The notes beneath the pieces were generated by a model. That model was not told where the DNA came from. It did not search any database and saw only the letters and a program-made list of their open reading frames with translations. The position numbers and the translations under genes are program-made. From positions 3,286,001 to 3,350,000 of the forward strand of contig NC_010175.1 of NCBI RefSeq assembly GCF_000018865.1: 64,000 bases of DNA, read 5' to 3'. Origin of the DNA: Chloroflexus aurantiacus J-10-fl. GTDB taxonomy: Bacteria; Chloroflexota; Chloroflexia; Chloroflexales; Chloroflexaceae. Position 1 is the first letter of the stretch. The number at the start of each line of letters is the position of its first letter. This document shows positions 16,778-26,290 of the stretch, one piece after another.

Positions 16778-19279
16778 TCAGGCAAGTGCCGGGCTTTCCT
16801 CGACGTGTTCCTGGTCGATCTCGCGTTGTGAACGGAGGCGCAACTGATCCTCAAAGGTATCGACGATAACTGTATCGCCGTCGCGGAACTGACCAGAGAG
16901 CAGCCCCTCCGCCAGCGGGTCTTCGATCAGGTTGGTGATCACCCGGCGCAAGGGGCGGGCACCGAACGCCGGATCGTAGCCGCGGCGGGCCAGGAATTCG
17001 AGGGCGTCGGGTTGCACCTCCAGCTTGATCTGGTGCTCGTCGAGCTGGGTCTGGACACGCTTGAGCATGAGCCGGGTGATCGATTGAATCTCCTCGGTGG
17101 TGAGCGGGTGGAAGATGATGGTCGCGTCGATCCGGTTGAGGAACTCTGGCCGGAAGAGCATTCTGAGCGCTTCATCCACCTTGCGCCGCATATCGTTCTG
17201 ATCGATCTCGGCGGCGTTGCTACCAAACCCAATCCGCGATGCGCGGCGAATGTGTTCGGTGCCGACGTTGCTGGTCATGATGATGATGGTATTGCGGAAG
17301 TCGACCCGTCGCCCTTTACCATCGGTCAGATGACCATCCTCCAGCACCTGGAGCAGCAGGTTGAAGGCATCGGGGTGCGCCTTTTCGATTTCATCAAACA
17401 GCACGACACTGTACGGCTTCCGGCGCACGGCATCGGTCAGTTGACCACCTTCGCCGTAGCCGATGTAGCCGGGCGGCGAGCCAACCAGGCGCGAGGTCGT
17501 GTGGCGCTCCTGGAACTCTGACATGTCGATCTTGATCAGCGCCTCTTCGGTGCCGAACATAAACTCGGCCAGTGCCTTGGCCAGCTCGGTCTTGCCGACA
17601 CCGGTTGGGCCGAGGAAGATGAAGCTTCCGATTGGGCGCTTCGGGTCTTTCAGGCCGGCACGGGCGCGACGCACGGCTTTCGAGATGGTGACGATGGCTT
17701 CGTGCTGACCGACGATCCGGCTATGGAGGAACTCCTCCATCTGCATCAGGCGCTGGGTTTCATTACCGGTCAGCCGGGTCACGGGCACGCCCGTCCACAT
17801 GCCAACGACCTCGGCAATGTCTTCTTCGGTGACGTATGGGCGCTCGTAGCGTTCGTCGCTGCGGGTACCCAGCTCGGCCTCGATCTCCTGGATGCGGCTG
17901 AGCATACGCTCTTCGCGCTCGCGCAGATCGTTGGCAAGTTCAAACTGCTGATCTTCGAGGGCGGCTTCGCGCTCTTTGCGCAGCGCCTCCAGGCCACGCA
18001 GGGCATCGCGCAGGCGCGGCGGTGTCGCCGAGCGGTACATGCGTACCCGTGACGCCGCTTCGTCAATCAGGTCAATCGCCTTATCGGGGAGCTGGCGGTC
18101 AGGGACGTAGCGTGCCGAGAGTACTGCCGCTGCCCGGATCGCCTCGTCACTGATCTGCAACTGATGGAAATCCTCGTAGCGCGACTTGATCCCGCGCAAA
18201 ATCTGGATGGTATCTTCAATCGACGGCTCATCAACCATCACCGGCTGGAAGCGGCGTTCCAGAGCGGCGTCACGCTCGATATACTTGCGGTACTCATCGA
18301 GGGTTGTGGCCCCGATGGTTTGCAACTCTCCACGCGACAGAGCGGGCTTGAGGATGTTGGCCGCATCGAGCGTCCCTTCTGCGCCACCGGCACCGATGAT
18401 GGTGTGGAACTCATCGATAAAGAGAATACAGCGCGACTCCTTGATCTCGTCGATCACGCGCTTCAACCGCTCTTCAAATTGACCACGGTACTTGGTACCG
18501 GCAACCAGCGCACCCATGTCGAGCGTAACAACTCGCTTGCCCTTAATGCTATCTGGCACATCACCCTGAACGATGCGCTGGGCGAGGCCCTCGACGATGG
18601 CTGTCTTACCGACACCCGGTTCACCAATCAGGGCCGGATTGTTCTTCGTGCGGCGTGAGAGAATCTGAATGACGCGCTCGATCTCGTGTTGGCGGCCAAT
18701 GATGGGGTCGAGACGACCCTGCTCGGCCATCTCGGTCAAATCGGTACCCAGTGCGTCGAGATACGGGGTCTTCGACTGCCGCTGCGTCGGCGTCGTACCG
18801 GGAGCAGTCCGTCCTTCAGCAGTTGCGCCGGCTGTGCCGTGGCGCAAGACACGCATTACCTGATTGCGCACCTGTTCGAGGGAGACACCGAGAATATCGA
18901 GGACACCGGTTGCCACCCCCTCACCGTTGCGCACCAACCCCAGCAGCAGATGCTCGGTGCCGATGTAGTGATGGTTGAGGCGATTCGCCTCTTCGATAGC
19001 ATACTTAATCACCTTCTGCGCCCGTGCCGTCAGCTCCTGGTCGGTAACCATTGTGCTTTCGCCAGGGCCAACGATAAACTCGACCGCACTACGGGCCTGG
19101 GGCAATTTCACACCCAGCTCATCGAGGACGCGCGCAGCAATCCCTTCACTTTCGCGGATCAAGCCCAGCAAAATATGCTCGGTACCAATGTATGGGTGAT
19201 TGAACGCACGTGCTTCCTCGGCTGCCAGTTGCAGCACTTGCTTGGCGCGCTTGGTAAATTTGCTGTAGAGGTCAGACAT
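16778..19279 (-). CDS. clpC: ATP-dependent Clp protease ATPase subunit ClpC
   Basis: 833 residues. Two Clp N-repeats occupy ~1-145 (GTEHILLGL and GTEHLLLGL). The first AAA+ module has Walker A GEPGVGKT and Walker [11 protein letters not shown] coiled M-domain with a UVR motif ([15 protein letters not shown], ~residues 425-440) separates it from the second module ([30 protein letters not shown]). The short M-domain with UVR identifies ClpC rather than ClpB. It unfolds substrates for ClpP, which is not in the window. It is read leftwards, downstream of rpsA, with a 130-bp gap; its own promoter is not obvious. Confidence 0.93.
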   Translation of the reverse strand: MSDLYSKFTKRAKQVLQLAAEEARAFNHPYIGTEHILLGLIRESEGIAARVLDELGVKLPQARSAVEFIVGPGESTMVTDQELTARAQKVIKYAIEEANRLNHHYIGTEHLLLGLVRNGEGVATGVLDILGVSLEQVRNQVMRVLRHGTAGATAEGRTAPGTTPTQRQSKTPYLDALGTDLTEMAEQGRLDPIIGRQHEIERVIQILSRRTKNNPALIGEPGVGKTAIVEGLAQRIVQGDVPDSIKGKRVVTLDMGALVAGTKYRGQFEERLKRVIDEIKESRCILFIDEFHTIIGAGGAEGTLDAANILKPALSRGELQTIGATTLDEYRKYIERDAALERRFQPVMVDEPSIEDTIQILRGIKSRYEDFHQLQISDEAIRAAAVLSARYVPDRQLPDKAIDLIDEAASRVRMYRSATPPRLRDALRGLEALRKEREAALEDQQFELANDLREREERMLSRIQEIEAELGTRSDERYERPYVTEEDIAEVVGMWTGVPVTRLTGNETQRLMQMEEFLHSRIVGQHEAIVTISKAVRRARAGLKDPKRPIGSFIFLGPTGVGKTELAKALAEFMFGTEEALIKIDMSEFQERHTTSRLVGSPPGYIGYGEGGQLTDAVRRKPYSVVLFDEIEKAHPDAFNLLLQVLEDGHLTDGKGRRVDFRNTIIIMTSNVGTEHIRRASRIGFGSNAAEIDQNDMRRKVDEALRMLFRPEFLNRIDATIIFHPLTTEEIQSITRLMLKRVQTQLDEHQIKLEVQPDALEFLARRGYDPAFGARPLRRVITNLIEDPLAEGLLSGQFRDGDTVIVDTFEDQLRLRSQREIDQEHVEESPALA

Positions 19280-19409
19280 ATGATTCTCCGCTCACTCAAT
19301 AGGAGGAAACGATTATCAGGCTTTGACAGACCGGGGATAGCGAACAACACCCGTTGTTTTATCTGAAACACCGACCAGGAGCGCCATCCTGATCGGTTCG
19401 TTATAGCCG

Positions 19410-20609
19410 TTAATCGGGATTTTCCTCTTTCTCGCTACTCTCAGTTGGTTCGGCGTGCAGGCGCAGACTTAACCCCATCCGTTTACGGGCGGGATCAATC
19501 CGAATAATGCGCGCCTGTACGACCTGACCTTCACTCAACACCTCACGTGGATGCTGAATCCGTTCATCTCCCATTTCAGAGATATGGATCAGCCCCTCGA
19601 CCCCGTCTTCAATGCGAGCAAAAGCTCCGAACGAAGCCAGTTGGGTGATTGTGCCTTCCACAATCTGACCAAGCTGATAGCGTTCGGCTACTCGCGTCCA
19701 CGGCTCACTCTGCGTGCGTTTGATCGACAGCGCAATCCGTTTCCGCTCGTGGTCGATGTTGAGAATAGCGACCTTGACTTTATCGCCGACTTTCAACACT
19801 TCGCCAGGATGTTTGACCCGTGACCACGAGATTTCCGAGAGATGAACCAGGCCATCAGCGCCGCCAATGTCAACGAAGACACCAAAGTCGCACACCGAAG
19901 AGACGACACCGTCGCGCACATCACCTTCACGCAGCGATGTGAGCAACTCATCCTTCTTCGACTCCCGCGTTTCGACCAGGGCCTGGCGTTCCGACAGGAT
20001 GAGCCGGTTGCGGTTGCGATTAATCTCGATCACCTTCAGCGGCAGCTCCACGTTCACCAGTCGTGCCATCTCGGATTGTTTTTGCGTCTCCGAGACGCGA
20101 CTAATGCTCGACACCTGGGATGCCGGTACAAAGCCGCGCACACCGTCGAGATCGACGAGGAGACCACCTTTATTGTAGTTTTTCACGCGGGCATAGATAA
20201 TATCGCCGCGCTCGTAACACTCTTGCAATGCACGCCAGCTCTTTTCCTGACGGGCCTTGTCAATCGAGAGAATTGCCCGACCTTCCTTATCTTCCGATTG
20301 CACCACAAAGACCAGGATTGTGTCGCCTACTTTAAGTGCAGCGCGATCCTCCTCGCTGAGGGTCTGCATCTCTCGACTTGGAATGACGCCTTCGGCCTTG
20401 GCACCGATGTCAACCAGAATCTCGTCGCGATTAATCTGCATAATACGACCGTCGACCGTGTCGCCGTGTTTGAGGTTGCGATAGGCGTGAGTCGGATCGC
20501 GTAGAATCTGTTCCATCAGTGCCTGATCGCCACGGTCGAGCAGGTCGTTTAGATCAGGTTGGCGAATGTCTTCGTTTGTGTTGTTGCCGGCATGATTAAG
20601 CTCTTCCAT
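19410..20609 (-). CDS. rpsA: 30S ribosomal protein S1 (four S1 domains)
   Basis: A 399-residue RNA-binding protein. After a ~45-residue acidic N-terminus come four S1 beta-barrels, beginning near residues 48 (GDTVDGRIMQI), 133 (GDIIYARVKNYNKGG), 219 (GDVRDGVVSSVCDFGVFVDIGG) and 304 (GQIVEGTITQLASFGAFARIEDG). The last two are the canonical FGVFV/FGAFA type. Four-domain S1 is usual outside proteobacteria. It tethers mRNA on the small subunit. A strong minus-strand promoter lies at 20678-20706. clpC follows in the same direction. Confidence 0.9.
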   Translation of the reverse strand: MEELNHAGNNTNEDIRQPDLNDLLDRGDQALMEQILRDPTHAYRNLKHGDTVDGRIMQINRDEILVDIGAKAEGVIPSREMQTLSEEDRAALKVGDTILVFVVQSEDKEGRAILSIDKARQEKSWRALQECYERGDIIYARVKNYNKGGLLVDLDGVRGFVPASQVSSISRVSETQKQSEMARLVNVELPLKVIEINRNRNRLILSERQALVETRESKKDELLTSLREGDVRDGVVSSVCDFGVFVDIGGADGLVHLSEISWSRVKHPGEVLKVGDKVKVAILNIDHERKRIALSIKRTQSEPWTRVAERYQLGQIVEGTITQLASFGAFARIEDGVEGLIHISEMGDERIQHPREVLSEGQVVQARIIRIDPARKRMGLSLRLHAEPTESSEKEENPD

Positions 20610-20677
20610 GAAAAATCCCTGCGCAGAAGCGGCGGCGCGCCATTCGACGGGGCTTGGTCGGAGTGATACGTAGAAAT

Positions 20678-20706
20678 ATTATACGTCGGGCTGTTGTAAA
20701 ACGCAA
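20678..20706 (-). promoter_or_regulatory. Promoter for rpsA
   Basis: On the minus strand TTGCGT (20706-20701), a 17-bp spacer and TATAAT (20683-20678). Transcription would start about 60 nt before the rpsA ATG at 20609. Confidence 0.7.
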
Positions 20707-20714
20707 GGATGCGA

Positions 20715-21575
20715 TCACGATTCTGCGTTTCGTTGCCCGGCGAGTTCAGTGACAGTCAGGGCGTATCCACGACCGATGGTCGTTGATTGAAAGGTGCTCA
20801 GTGGGAGCAGGCCGAGGCGACGCAAGTGGAAATAGGCTTCATCGTTACAGGTTATCATTCCCGGCGGAGTCTGGCGGATCAGCACGCTTACCTGCTCCAG
20901 TGGTTCGCCGCTGAAATGCAGCCCCAGAACGGGCACGACGCCGATCCGGCCCAGGCCACTGCTCAGGCTGAGTGGTGGGAGTGATAGACCGACAGTTTGC
21001 GCGGCGTGGACAGTAGCCGAGATGAACGAGATCGCCTGTTTCATCGGGTCGGTATCGGCGTGTAAAATCCCGAAGATCAGGAGGAGGTGATCGTGACGCC
21101 ACTCGATCAGCGCCTGATGTGGCGCGATCTGTTCGCGGATCAGTGCGAAGCGCGCCTGTGCTTCGGTGAGGGGATCGGTGATGGTAAGGCGTCCAATCGC
21201 CAGTACTGCAACAGGTGTGATCATGCCGGAGACCGGTGGATGGAGGCTGAGCGGATCGATCTGTCGCAGTGCCGGCTGGGTGAGCTGGAGCCGTTGCAGG
21301 TGCTGTTCGGTACGCCATTGTTGCAAGAGGCGATTCAGCGTATGACACAATTCGCCCCATACACCGGTGCCTACTTCCAGTTTCGTTTCAATTGGATTGC
21401 GGCGCAGGTGGGTGATGAGGGTACGGGTAGCCTTGACAAAATGATACCGTTCCCAAAGCAGCATGGCGATACAGACCACCAACGCCAGGATGGTGATTGG
21501 TGGTGCAACGAAGATGCCAGCGAGTGCAATGATGCACGTTCCAATGACGATAGTTGACGAATCTATCCAACGCAT
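20715..21575 (-). CDS. Membrane protein with degenerate class III cyclase-like domain
   Basis: 286 residues. Two membrane spans at ~8-45 are followed by a HAMP-like helical segment (~50-105). The C-terminal ~120-275 resembles a class III nucleotidyl cyclase fold: PVAVLAIGRL where active enzymes have a metal-binding Asp after the first strand, a LSSGLGRIGVVPVLG strand-turn in the place of the GIHxG element, then FSGEPLEQVSVLIRQTPPGMITCNDEAYFHL matching the G-x-VNxAxRL region, here quoted only by position (residues ~222-252). The metal-binding aspartates and the Asn/Arg pair are missing, so it is probably not catalytic. The assignment is my pattern reading and moderately uncertain. It stands alone, read toward the rpsA promoter side. 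Confidence 0.45.
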   Translation of the reverse strand: MRWIDSSTIVIGTCIIALAGIFVAPPITILALVVCIAMLLWERYHFVKATRTLITHLRRNPIETKLEVGTGVWGELCHTLNRLLQQWRTEQHLQRLQLTQPALRQIDPLSLHPPVSGMITPVAVLAIGRLTITDPLTEAQARFALIREQIAPHQALIEWRHDHLLLIFGILHADTDPMKQAISFISATVHAAQTVGLSLPPLSLSSGLGRIGVVPVLGLHFSGEPLEQVSVLIRQTPPGMITCNDEAYFHLRRLGLLPLSTFQSTTIGRGYALTVTELAGQRNAES

Positions 21576-21679
21576 AGGGGCGCCTTGCCGATAGCCATCA
21601 TTCTGAATGGCATGTGCAGGGTACCATATGCGTTGAGGTACGCTTAACGAGCGTAGATTACAGATTGGCGAACGTGGTC

Positions 21680-22645
21680 TTACAGTGTGTACCGTACCAG
21701 TTCGTCGTCATGGCGTTGCAGTAAACCATCGACAACCATCATTTCGAGGTGGGCAATGGTTTCAGCGATGGCAAAGCGAGCTTCGTGTGGGGTGAAGCGC
21801 TCAACATCGAATACCCGTTGCGCCACGGCAAAGGCAGTGTCGGCACCGTTACGCACTGCGGCGAGCATAGCGGCTAATCGCTCGTGGTGATGCACCTGTA
21901 ATTCACTAATGCGCGTCTTCCACTCTGTGATCGGTTTGCCATGACCGGGAAGGGCCAGATCGACCTTCAGCGTCGCCAGTTCAGCCAGCGAGGCCAGATA
22001 TTTCCGTAACGGATCGGGTTCACTTTCCGGCCAGACGCCAATATGAGGCGTGATTTTGAGTAGCACCTGATCACCAACCAGAGCCAGCCGCTCATCGGCT
22101 GCGTAGAAGATTAACTGCCCATCACTATGGCCAGGGGCATGAATAGCGACAAAAGAACGCCCCCCCATCGTTACCTGGCTACCGGGTGGCAGGGGGGTCA
22201 GGGGTGGGTGCGGTCGGGTCGCAGCCCGCAATCCGGCAATGGCACCGACGACTTTATCGACCAGATCGGCGGGCATACCATGACGGAGAAAATGGCGTAA
22301 ACTGGGGTCGTCGTGATCGGCTCGCTGTACCCAGACTTCCTGGGCCAGTTCGATTTCCCGTGGGGCCAGCAGTACCCGGGCACCGGAATGGTGATGGAGC
22401 CAGCCGGCCATCCCAAAGTGATCAGGGTGGAAATGGGTCAAGACAATTGTATGAATCTGAGCCGGGTCGAGGTTGAGCGCAGTCCATGCCTCTTGCCAGG
22501 CAGCTTCGCCGGCGGGTGTATGTAAGCCGGTATCGACGACCGTCCATCCCTGTGGATCGCGGAGCAGATATACATTAACATGGTTGAGGGCAAAGGGGAG
22601 TGGCAGACGTAGCTGGTACACATCGGGTAAAATTGTTGTGAGCAT
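21680..22645 (-). CDS. Metallo-beta-lactamase-fold hydrolase
   Basis: 321 residues. THFHPDHFG (~residues 71-79) is the HxHxDH metal site; HAPGHSDGQ gives the next histidine, LVGDQVL the bridging aspartate and LPGHGKPI the last histidine, so a two-metal centre is complete. The C-terminal helical part (~230-321) resembles the BLACT winged-helix tail seen in glyoxalase II and LACTB2-like enzymes. Likely a thioester, phosphoester or RNA hydrolase; the substrate cannot be named. It is divergent from the rhodanese-like gene to its right. Confidence 0.82.
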   Translation of the reverse strand: MLTTILPDVYQLRLPLPFALNHVNVYLLRDPQGWTVVDTGLHTPAGEAAWQEAWTALNLDPAQIHTIVLTHFHPDHFGMAGWLHHHSGARVLLAPREIELAQEVWVQRADHDDPSLRHFLRHGMPADLVDKVVGAIAGLRAATRPHPPLTPLPPGSQVTMGGRSFVAIHAPGHSDGQLIFYAADERLALVGDQVLLKITPHIGVWPESEPDPLRKYLASLAELATLKVDLALPGHGKPITEWKTRISELQVHHHERLAAMLAAVRNGADTAFAVAQRVFDVERFTPHEARFAIAETIAHLEMMVVDGLLQRHDDELVRYTL

Positions 22646-22673
22646 ACATAATCCTGCTGAATGACGCAGCGCG

Positions 22674-22700
22674 TTGGCGGTATCCTGCTTGCATTATAAT
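22674..22700 (+). promoter_or_regulatory. Candidate promoter for the rhodanese-PHP-Nudix operon
   Basis: TTGGCG (22674-22679), a 15-bp spacer and a perfect TATAAT (22695-22700), 34 bp before the ATG at 22734. The -10 is convincing; the -35 and short spacing are weak. Confidence 0.5.
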
Positions 22701-22733
22701 ACGACAAGAACTAGACAAGGCGATGTTTGACGT

Positions 22734-23252
22734 ATGGATAATTTTGAATCACCAGTAACCAGGCAGGCACCGGCCTGGCAATTACCACTCGTGATTGGTG
22801 GTATTGTGTTGCTGGCCGGTATCCTGGCTTTTGTTATCACCGGAAACAGTGCTTCAACGCCAGCAGCCGTGCCAACTGTTGTTCCAACGGTGGAGACAGC
22901 CCCTGGACACGGCGATCCGGCCAATAGTCCTCCAGCGCCAACGATTTCAGTTGCCGAGGCGTACCAGCGATGGCAGGCCGGCCAGGTCATCTTCGTCGAT
23001 ATGCGGGCCGGTGAGGCATACCAGGCCGGTCATCTGCCCGGTGCATTGAGTCTGGCAACTCCTGATCTCAATCAGCGGCTGGCTGCATTGACTCCTGGAG
23101 GGATTATTGTTACCTATGGCGATGCCAGCCGCCCAACAGCCGGTCAGCGGGGGGCGCAAATCTTTCGCGATCTCGGTTACGGGCCGGTAGCAGCGCTCGA
23201 CGGTGGGATTGAAGCGTGGCAGGCGGCTAATCTGCCATTGGAGCAACCATGA
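22734..23252 (+). CDS. Membrane-anchored rhodanese-like protein lacking the catalytic cysteine
   Basis: 172 residues: one N-terminal membrane span (~20-42), a Pro/Thr-rich linker, then a rhodanese domain (~75-172) with VIFVDMRAGEAYQAGHLPGA and AALDGGIEAWQAANLPL read in parts. In active rhodaneses the loop after the central strand begins with Cys (as in VYCxxGxRS). Here it reads VTYGDASRPTAG, so the persulfide cysteine is absent and sulfurtransferase activity is unlikely. The domain faces outside if the span is a simple anchor. Its stop overlaps the PHP gene start (ATGA), so the two are translationally coupled. Confidence 0.78.
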   Translation: MDNFESPVTRQAPAWQLPLVIGGIVLLAGILAFVITGNSASTPAAVPTVVPTVETAPGHGDPANSPPAPTISVAEAYQRWQAGQVIFVDMRAGEAYQAGHLPGALSLATPDLNQRLAALTPGGIIVTYGDASRPTAGQRGAQIFRDLGYGPVAALDGGIEAWQAANLPLEQP

Positions 23253-24070
23253 TCGATTTACACATTCACACAAATGCAACACCTCATCACGCAACCTGGA
23301 CACCGGTAGCATTGGCGGTTGCAGCGGCAGCCCAGGGTCTGACCATGATCGCGGTGACCGACCATAACACGACAGCCAATGTGATTACCACGGCCATGGC
23401 CGGCATGCATTACGGGGTTCAGGTGGTGAGTGGGGTTGAAATTGATAGTGCCTTCAATGGTAAATTGTGGCATACGCTTGTCTACGCGGTTGATCCGGAG
23501 GCACCGTTACTGCTCGACCTGTGCGCCGAGGTGGTTCATCGCAATGCTGCCGATGCTGCGCAGTTGTTGCGTGATCTGGCGGCTGCCGGTTTTGTCATGC
23601 CCGGTCTGAGTGATCGTGATCGACCGCCAACCGTCGCCGATGTGGCATTGGTGTTGGCCCGCCACAATGAATTACCGGGCCGGGTGGCCGGTGAAGGCGA
23701 TGAAGAGGCCGGTATGCGCTTTATCCTGACCCATTTCGCTGCTGCCTACCGACCACTCAGCGTCCAAGAGGTGATCGGGGTGGCACATGATCTGGGGGGG
23801 CTGGCAGTACTGGCGCATCCCGGACGGAGCAAAGGCATCTATGCAATACCGGCGACTGATGAAGATATTGCAGCTATGGCCGCGGTTGGTTTGGATGGGA
23901 TCGAAGTCTTCTATCCAACGCACGACGCAGCCACCCGTGAGCGCCTGCTGGCTGCGGCGGCACGTCACGGCTTGCTGGTTTCTGGGGGGAGTGACTCGCA
24001 TCATCCCCATCAGACGCTGGCTAGCTGGCCGCGAACTGATGTAACGATCATCGACTATCTCAGCAGGTAA
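23249..24070 (+). CDS. PHP-domain phosphoesterase
   Basis: 273 residues of the PHP family (TrpH/RNase AM-type). Metal motifs are DLHIHTNAT at the N-terminus, VTDHNTT (~residues 35-41), GVEIDS, LAHPGRSKG (~190) and the C-terminal SGGSDSHH. The order and length match the small stand-alone PHP phosphoesterases that act on nucleotides or short RNA ends, rather than the polymerase-linked form. A 4-bp overlap with the rhodanese-like gene and a 2-bp gap to the Nudix gene make a three-gene operon, perhaps nucleotide housekeeping. Confidence 0.85.
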   Translation: MIDLHIHTNATPHHATWTPVALAVAAAAQGLTMIAVTDHNTTANVITTAMAGMHYGVQVVSGVEIDSAFNGKLWHTLVYAVDPEAPLLLDLCAEVVHRNAADAAQLLRDLAAAGFVMPGLSDRDRPPTVADVALVLARHNELPGRVAGEGDEEAGMRFILTHFAAAYRPLSVQEVIGVAHDLGGLAVLAHPGRSKGIYAIPATDEDIAAMAAVGLDGIEVFYPTHDAATRERLLAAAARHGLLVSGGSDSHHPHQTLASWPRTDVTIIDYLSR

Positions 24071-24072
24071 TC

Positions 24073-24717
24073 ATGAAACACCATCGCAAAGACACAATGG
24101 ATTGGCGAGAAGCTTTGTCTCGCCTTCCAGCGCATCATCAAGCCGAAGTTGTCGATCTCGTTGCGGCGTATGGTGCGCCTCGTTACTGCCATGTATACCT
24201 CGATGATGGCAGATTCGATCCGTTGCGCAAAACAGATCGGGTTGGCGAAGTGGGGATGGTTATTCGCCGTCCTGATGGCAGCCTGATTGTGGCGCGTAAA
24301 ACCTATTACCCACCCAATGTGTTTCGTTTGCTCACCGGTGGGATTGGGCCGGATGAGAGCATCAGCACAGCGCTGGCCCGTGAGGTTGCAGAAGAGACGA
24401 GTCTCACGGTGCGCATCAATCGATTTCTGAATATTATTACCTATCAAAGTAATGTTGAGATACCGTACTATTTTGTCAGCTATGTCTTCTTACTGGATGA
24501 GCTGGCCGGTACGTTGCAGGCGAGCGATCCCAATGAGCAGGTTGACGAATTCCGTACAATACCGCCTGCGGAGTTGGTGAATCTGGCACAGCAGTTGCGA
24601 CAGCTTTCTGATACGTCCGATCCGGCAATCAGGGGCAAGTGGGCAAGCTGGGGCCGGTTTCGGGCAGTAATGCACGAAGAGTGTGCAGCCTGGATGAATA
24701 ATGGAATGATTGGGTAA
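24073..24717 (+). CDS. Nudix hydrolase
   Basis: 214 residues. The Nudix box GGIGPDESISTALAREVAEE (~residues 90-109) is followed by TSL; it keeps every catalytic glutamate, with Ser instead of Gly in the last part of the motif. Nudix enzymes cleave nucleoside diphosphates linked to another group. The N-terminal ~50 residues are extra. The start at 24073 is the first ATG after the PHP stop; ATG 24100 is an alternative. It is the last gene of the rhodanese-PHP-Nudix operon; a gene-free repeat zone follows. Confidence 0.85.
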   Translation: MKHHRKDTMDWREALSRLPAHHQAEVVDLVAAYGAPRYCHVYLDDGRFDPLRKTDRVGEVGMVIRRPDGSLIVARKTYYPPNVFRLLTGGIGPDESISTALAREVAEETSLTVRINRFLNIITYQSNVEIPYYFVSYVFLLDELAGTLQASDPNEQVDEFRTIPPAELVNLAQQLRQLSDTSDPAIRGKWASWGRFRAVMHEECAAWMNNGMIG

Positions 24718-24899
24718 TTGCCCGGTGTGCAGCAGCTCTTGCCGGTGAGATGCACCGTGTCTGACTGTGGGCCAGAGAGTTACGTTACCGGGCCGAGTGG
24801 AAGGCTGGTTGGTGACGTGCTTTTGGGTGGACCACAGTCGATACGAGCGTGATCGTGATGGCGGTACAGGGCATCGCGCTACTGCTGCCTATTGCTGAA

Positions 24900-25300
24900 G
24901 AGATACGCTCTGTTTTGTGATGTAACATCAAATCTTGAAAAGTACTGCGCACCATTGTTGAGGATACCTTCGCGTCCAGCGCCCTGCGGCGTGATCAGCG
25001 TGGTACTGATGCCGCGCCGTGTGGTTCGGGCTTCTAGCCTGAGCTTAAGAATCCCTGGTACCAGGCTCACGTACCGGCACGGGGAAACCACTCTGACTCA
25101 CACCTGAGCGAAAATGTGGCTGCTGCGGCAGCCACGCTGCCGCACTTCATACCACGCGACACGGGGAATCTGGTCTGGGAAGAGTATCCCCTGCGGAGCG
25201 TAAGATGACTCCGTGGGAAGGCTGGTTGGCGTATCCGCGCTCAGGTCGCTGGCGTGATAGTGCGATCCTGAGCGATGATCTCCGTTGAAGCAGACTTGAT
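24900..25300. repeat. Degenerate dispersed repeat (copy 2) with partial hairpin module
   Basis: It shares ordered blocks with 9805-10060 (TCAAATCTTGA near 24930, ACCAGGCTCACGTACCG near 25058, ATCCGCGCTCAGG and GTGCGATCCTGAGCGATGA near 25230-25280). It also contains a partial form of the ~49-bp hairpin module (GCTGCGGCAGCCACGCTGCCGCAC, 25120-25143, given here in position only). No coding capacity recognised. Confidence 0.5.
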
Positions 25301-25517
25301 ATGATGGGTAATAGCACCATCCCCGCTCCCGGCCTTTTCATTACCCATAACGCTATAGTTACCATCTGCGCTTCTCATCAGGGGCTATCGCAGCATGCGC
25401 TTCCCCGGGCATCACTGCTCGGCACCAGCCCTGTCGTGATGCCGAAGCTATCCGGTTCATCCGTCCGTCGCCGCAGGGATCACCGACGGCAGCCGGATGG
25501 ACACCGTGGTGGCGGAC

Positions 25518-26290
25518 CTATGCATTACCCACATGTCGCGCTGCGTTAGGTCGGGCTGCAAGCGCTCCCTGTGGAGGCATTCCATCCACCGCCGGCAGGG
25601 GCTGGCCATGGCCGCTGGTGCGCAGGCTGGACATCTTCCCCGTGGTCTGATCCAACGGCTACCTTCGCTGCTATCATCCGCTTTCCGTTCGTGACGTAAG
25701 ACCCACGCGACAGCAGGGCAACGCGATAGTGCCCAGGATCGCGCACGATGAGATAGGTTCGACTGATGAGCGAAGCGGTTGACAACCTGGGTATGGGTGA
25801 GGCATAGCGCTGCGCGGGAACGGGGAACGTAGCGGCTGCGATCACCTCTGAACAACCATCCATGGCACGCGATGCAAGACATTCCCATCCACCGCATCCC
25901 GTGGATGGTCAGGTGAACGGTACAGGCACCGTCCGTAGGGGCGGGTTCTCAACCCGCCCCTACCGAACCCACCCCTCCACACTACCGGCACCAGCACGCT
26001 GTGGGGTAGGCTACCGGCCTGCGCTCAGCCATCCCCATCAGCAGGGGTACGTACTGGCACGGGAGCCCGCTGCAATCCGCGCCGGATCGTGAGCACGGCT
26101 GGCGCGGCAGCATGGCTGCCGCACTCCACACTGCGCGCCACGCACATGATGCGCGTGTAAGGCACCCCATTCAGCACGTGATACCACGGCTGGAGCGGCG
26201 CACTGCCACCGGGTCAGTCGTCCACAACAGCACCTATGGCGATCATAGCCGCTGATACGCACGTGGTTAACACCAGTTGTGAATGCATAG
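25518..26290. mobile_element. Non-autonomous element, second copy of the 675-1298 family
   Basis: It begins CTATGCATTACCCACA (25518-25533), identical to the other copy, and ends TTGTGAATGCATAG, where GGT of the expected TTGTGGGTAATGCATAG is missing. The first ~120 bp and last ~220 bp align well with the 675-1298 element, including one ~49-bp hairpin module (26079-26128). The middle differs and holds a GTAGGGGC-type palindrome (25935-25963). No clear 9-bp duplication remains. A further end-like sequence, GGGTAATGCATAG at 26544-26556, followed by GGTGGTGGA, resembles GGTGGCGGA before the left end, so a larger original element is possible. Confidence 0.7.
25935..25963. repeat. GTAGGGGC-type palindrome
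   Basis: GTAGGGGCGGGTT-CTC-AACCCGCCCCTAC, perfect 13-bp arms, lying within the non-autonomous element. Same family as 14591-14619. Confidence 0.85.

Noticed and set aside
16778-20609. Long open frames opposite clpC and rpsA
   Set aside because: They are shadows of strongly conserved genes on the other strand, caused by GC-rich codon use.
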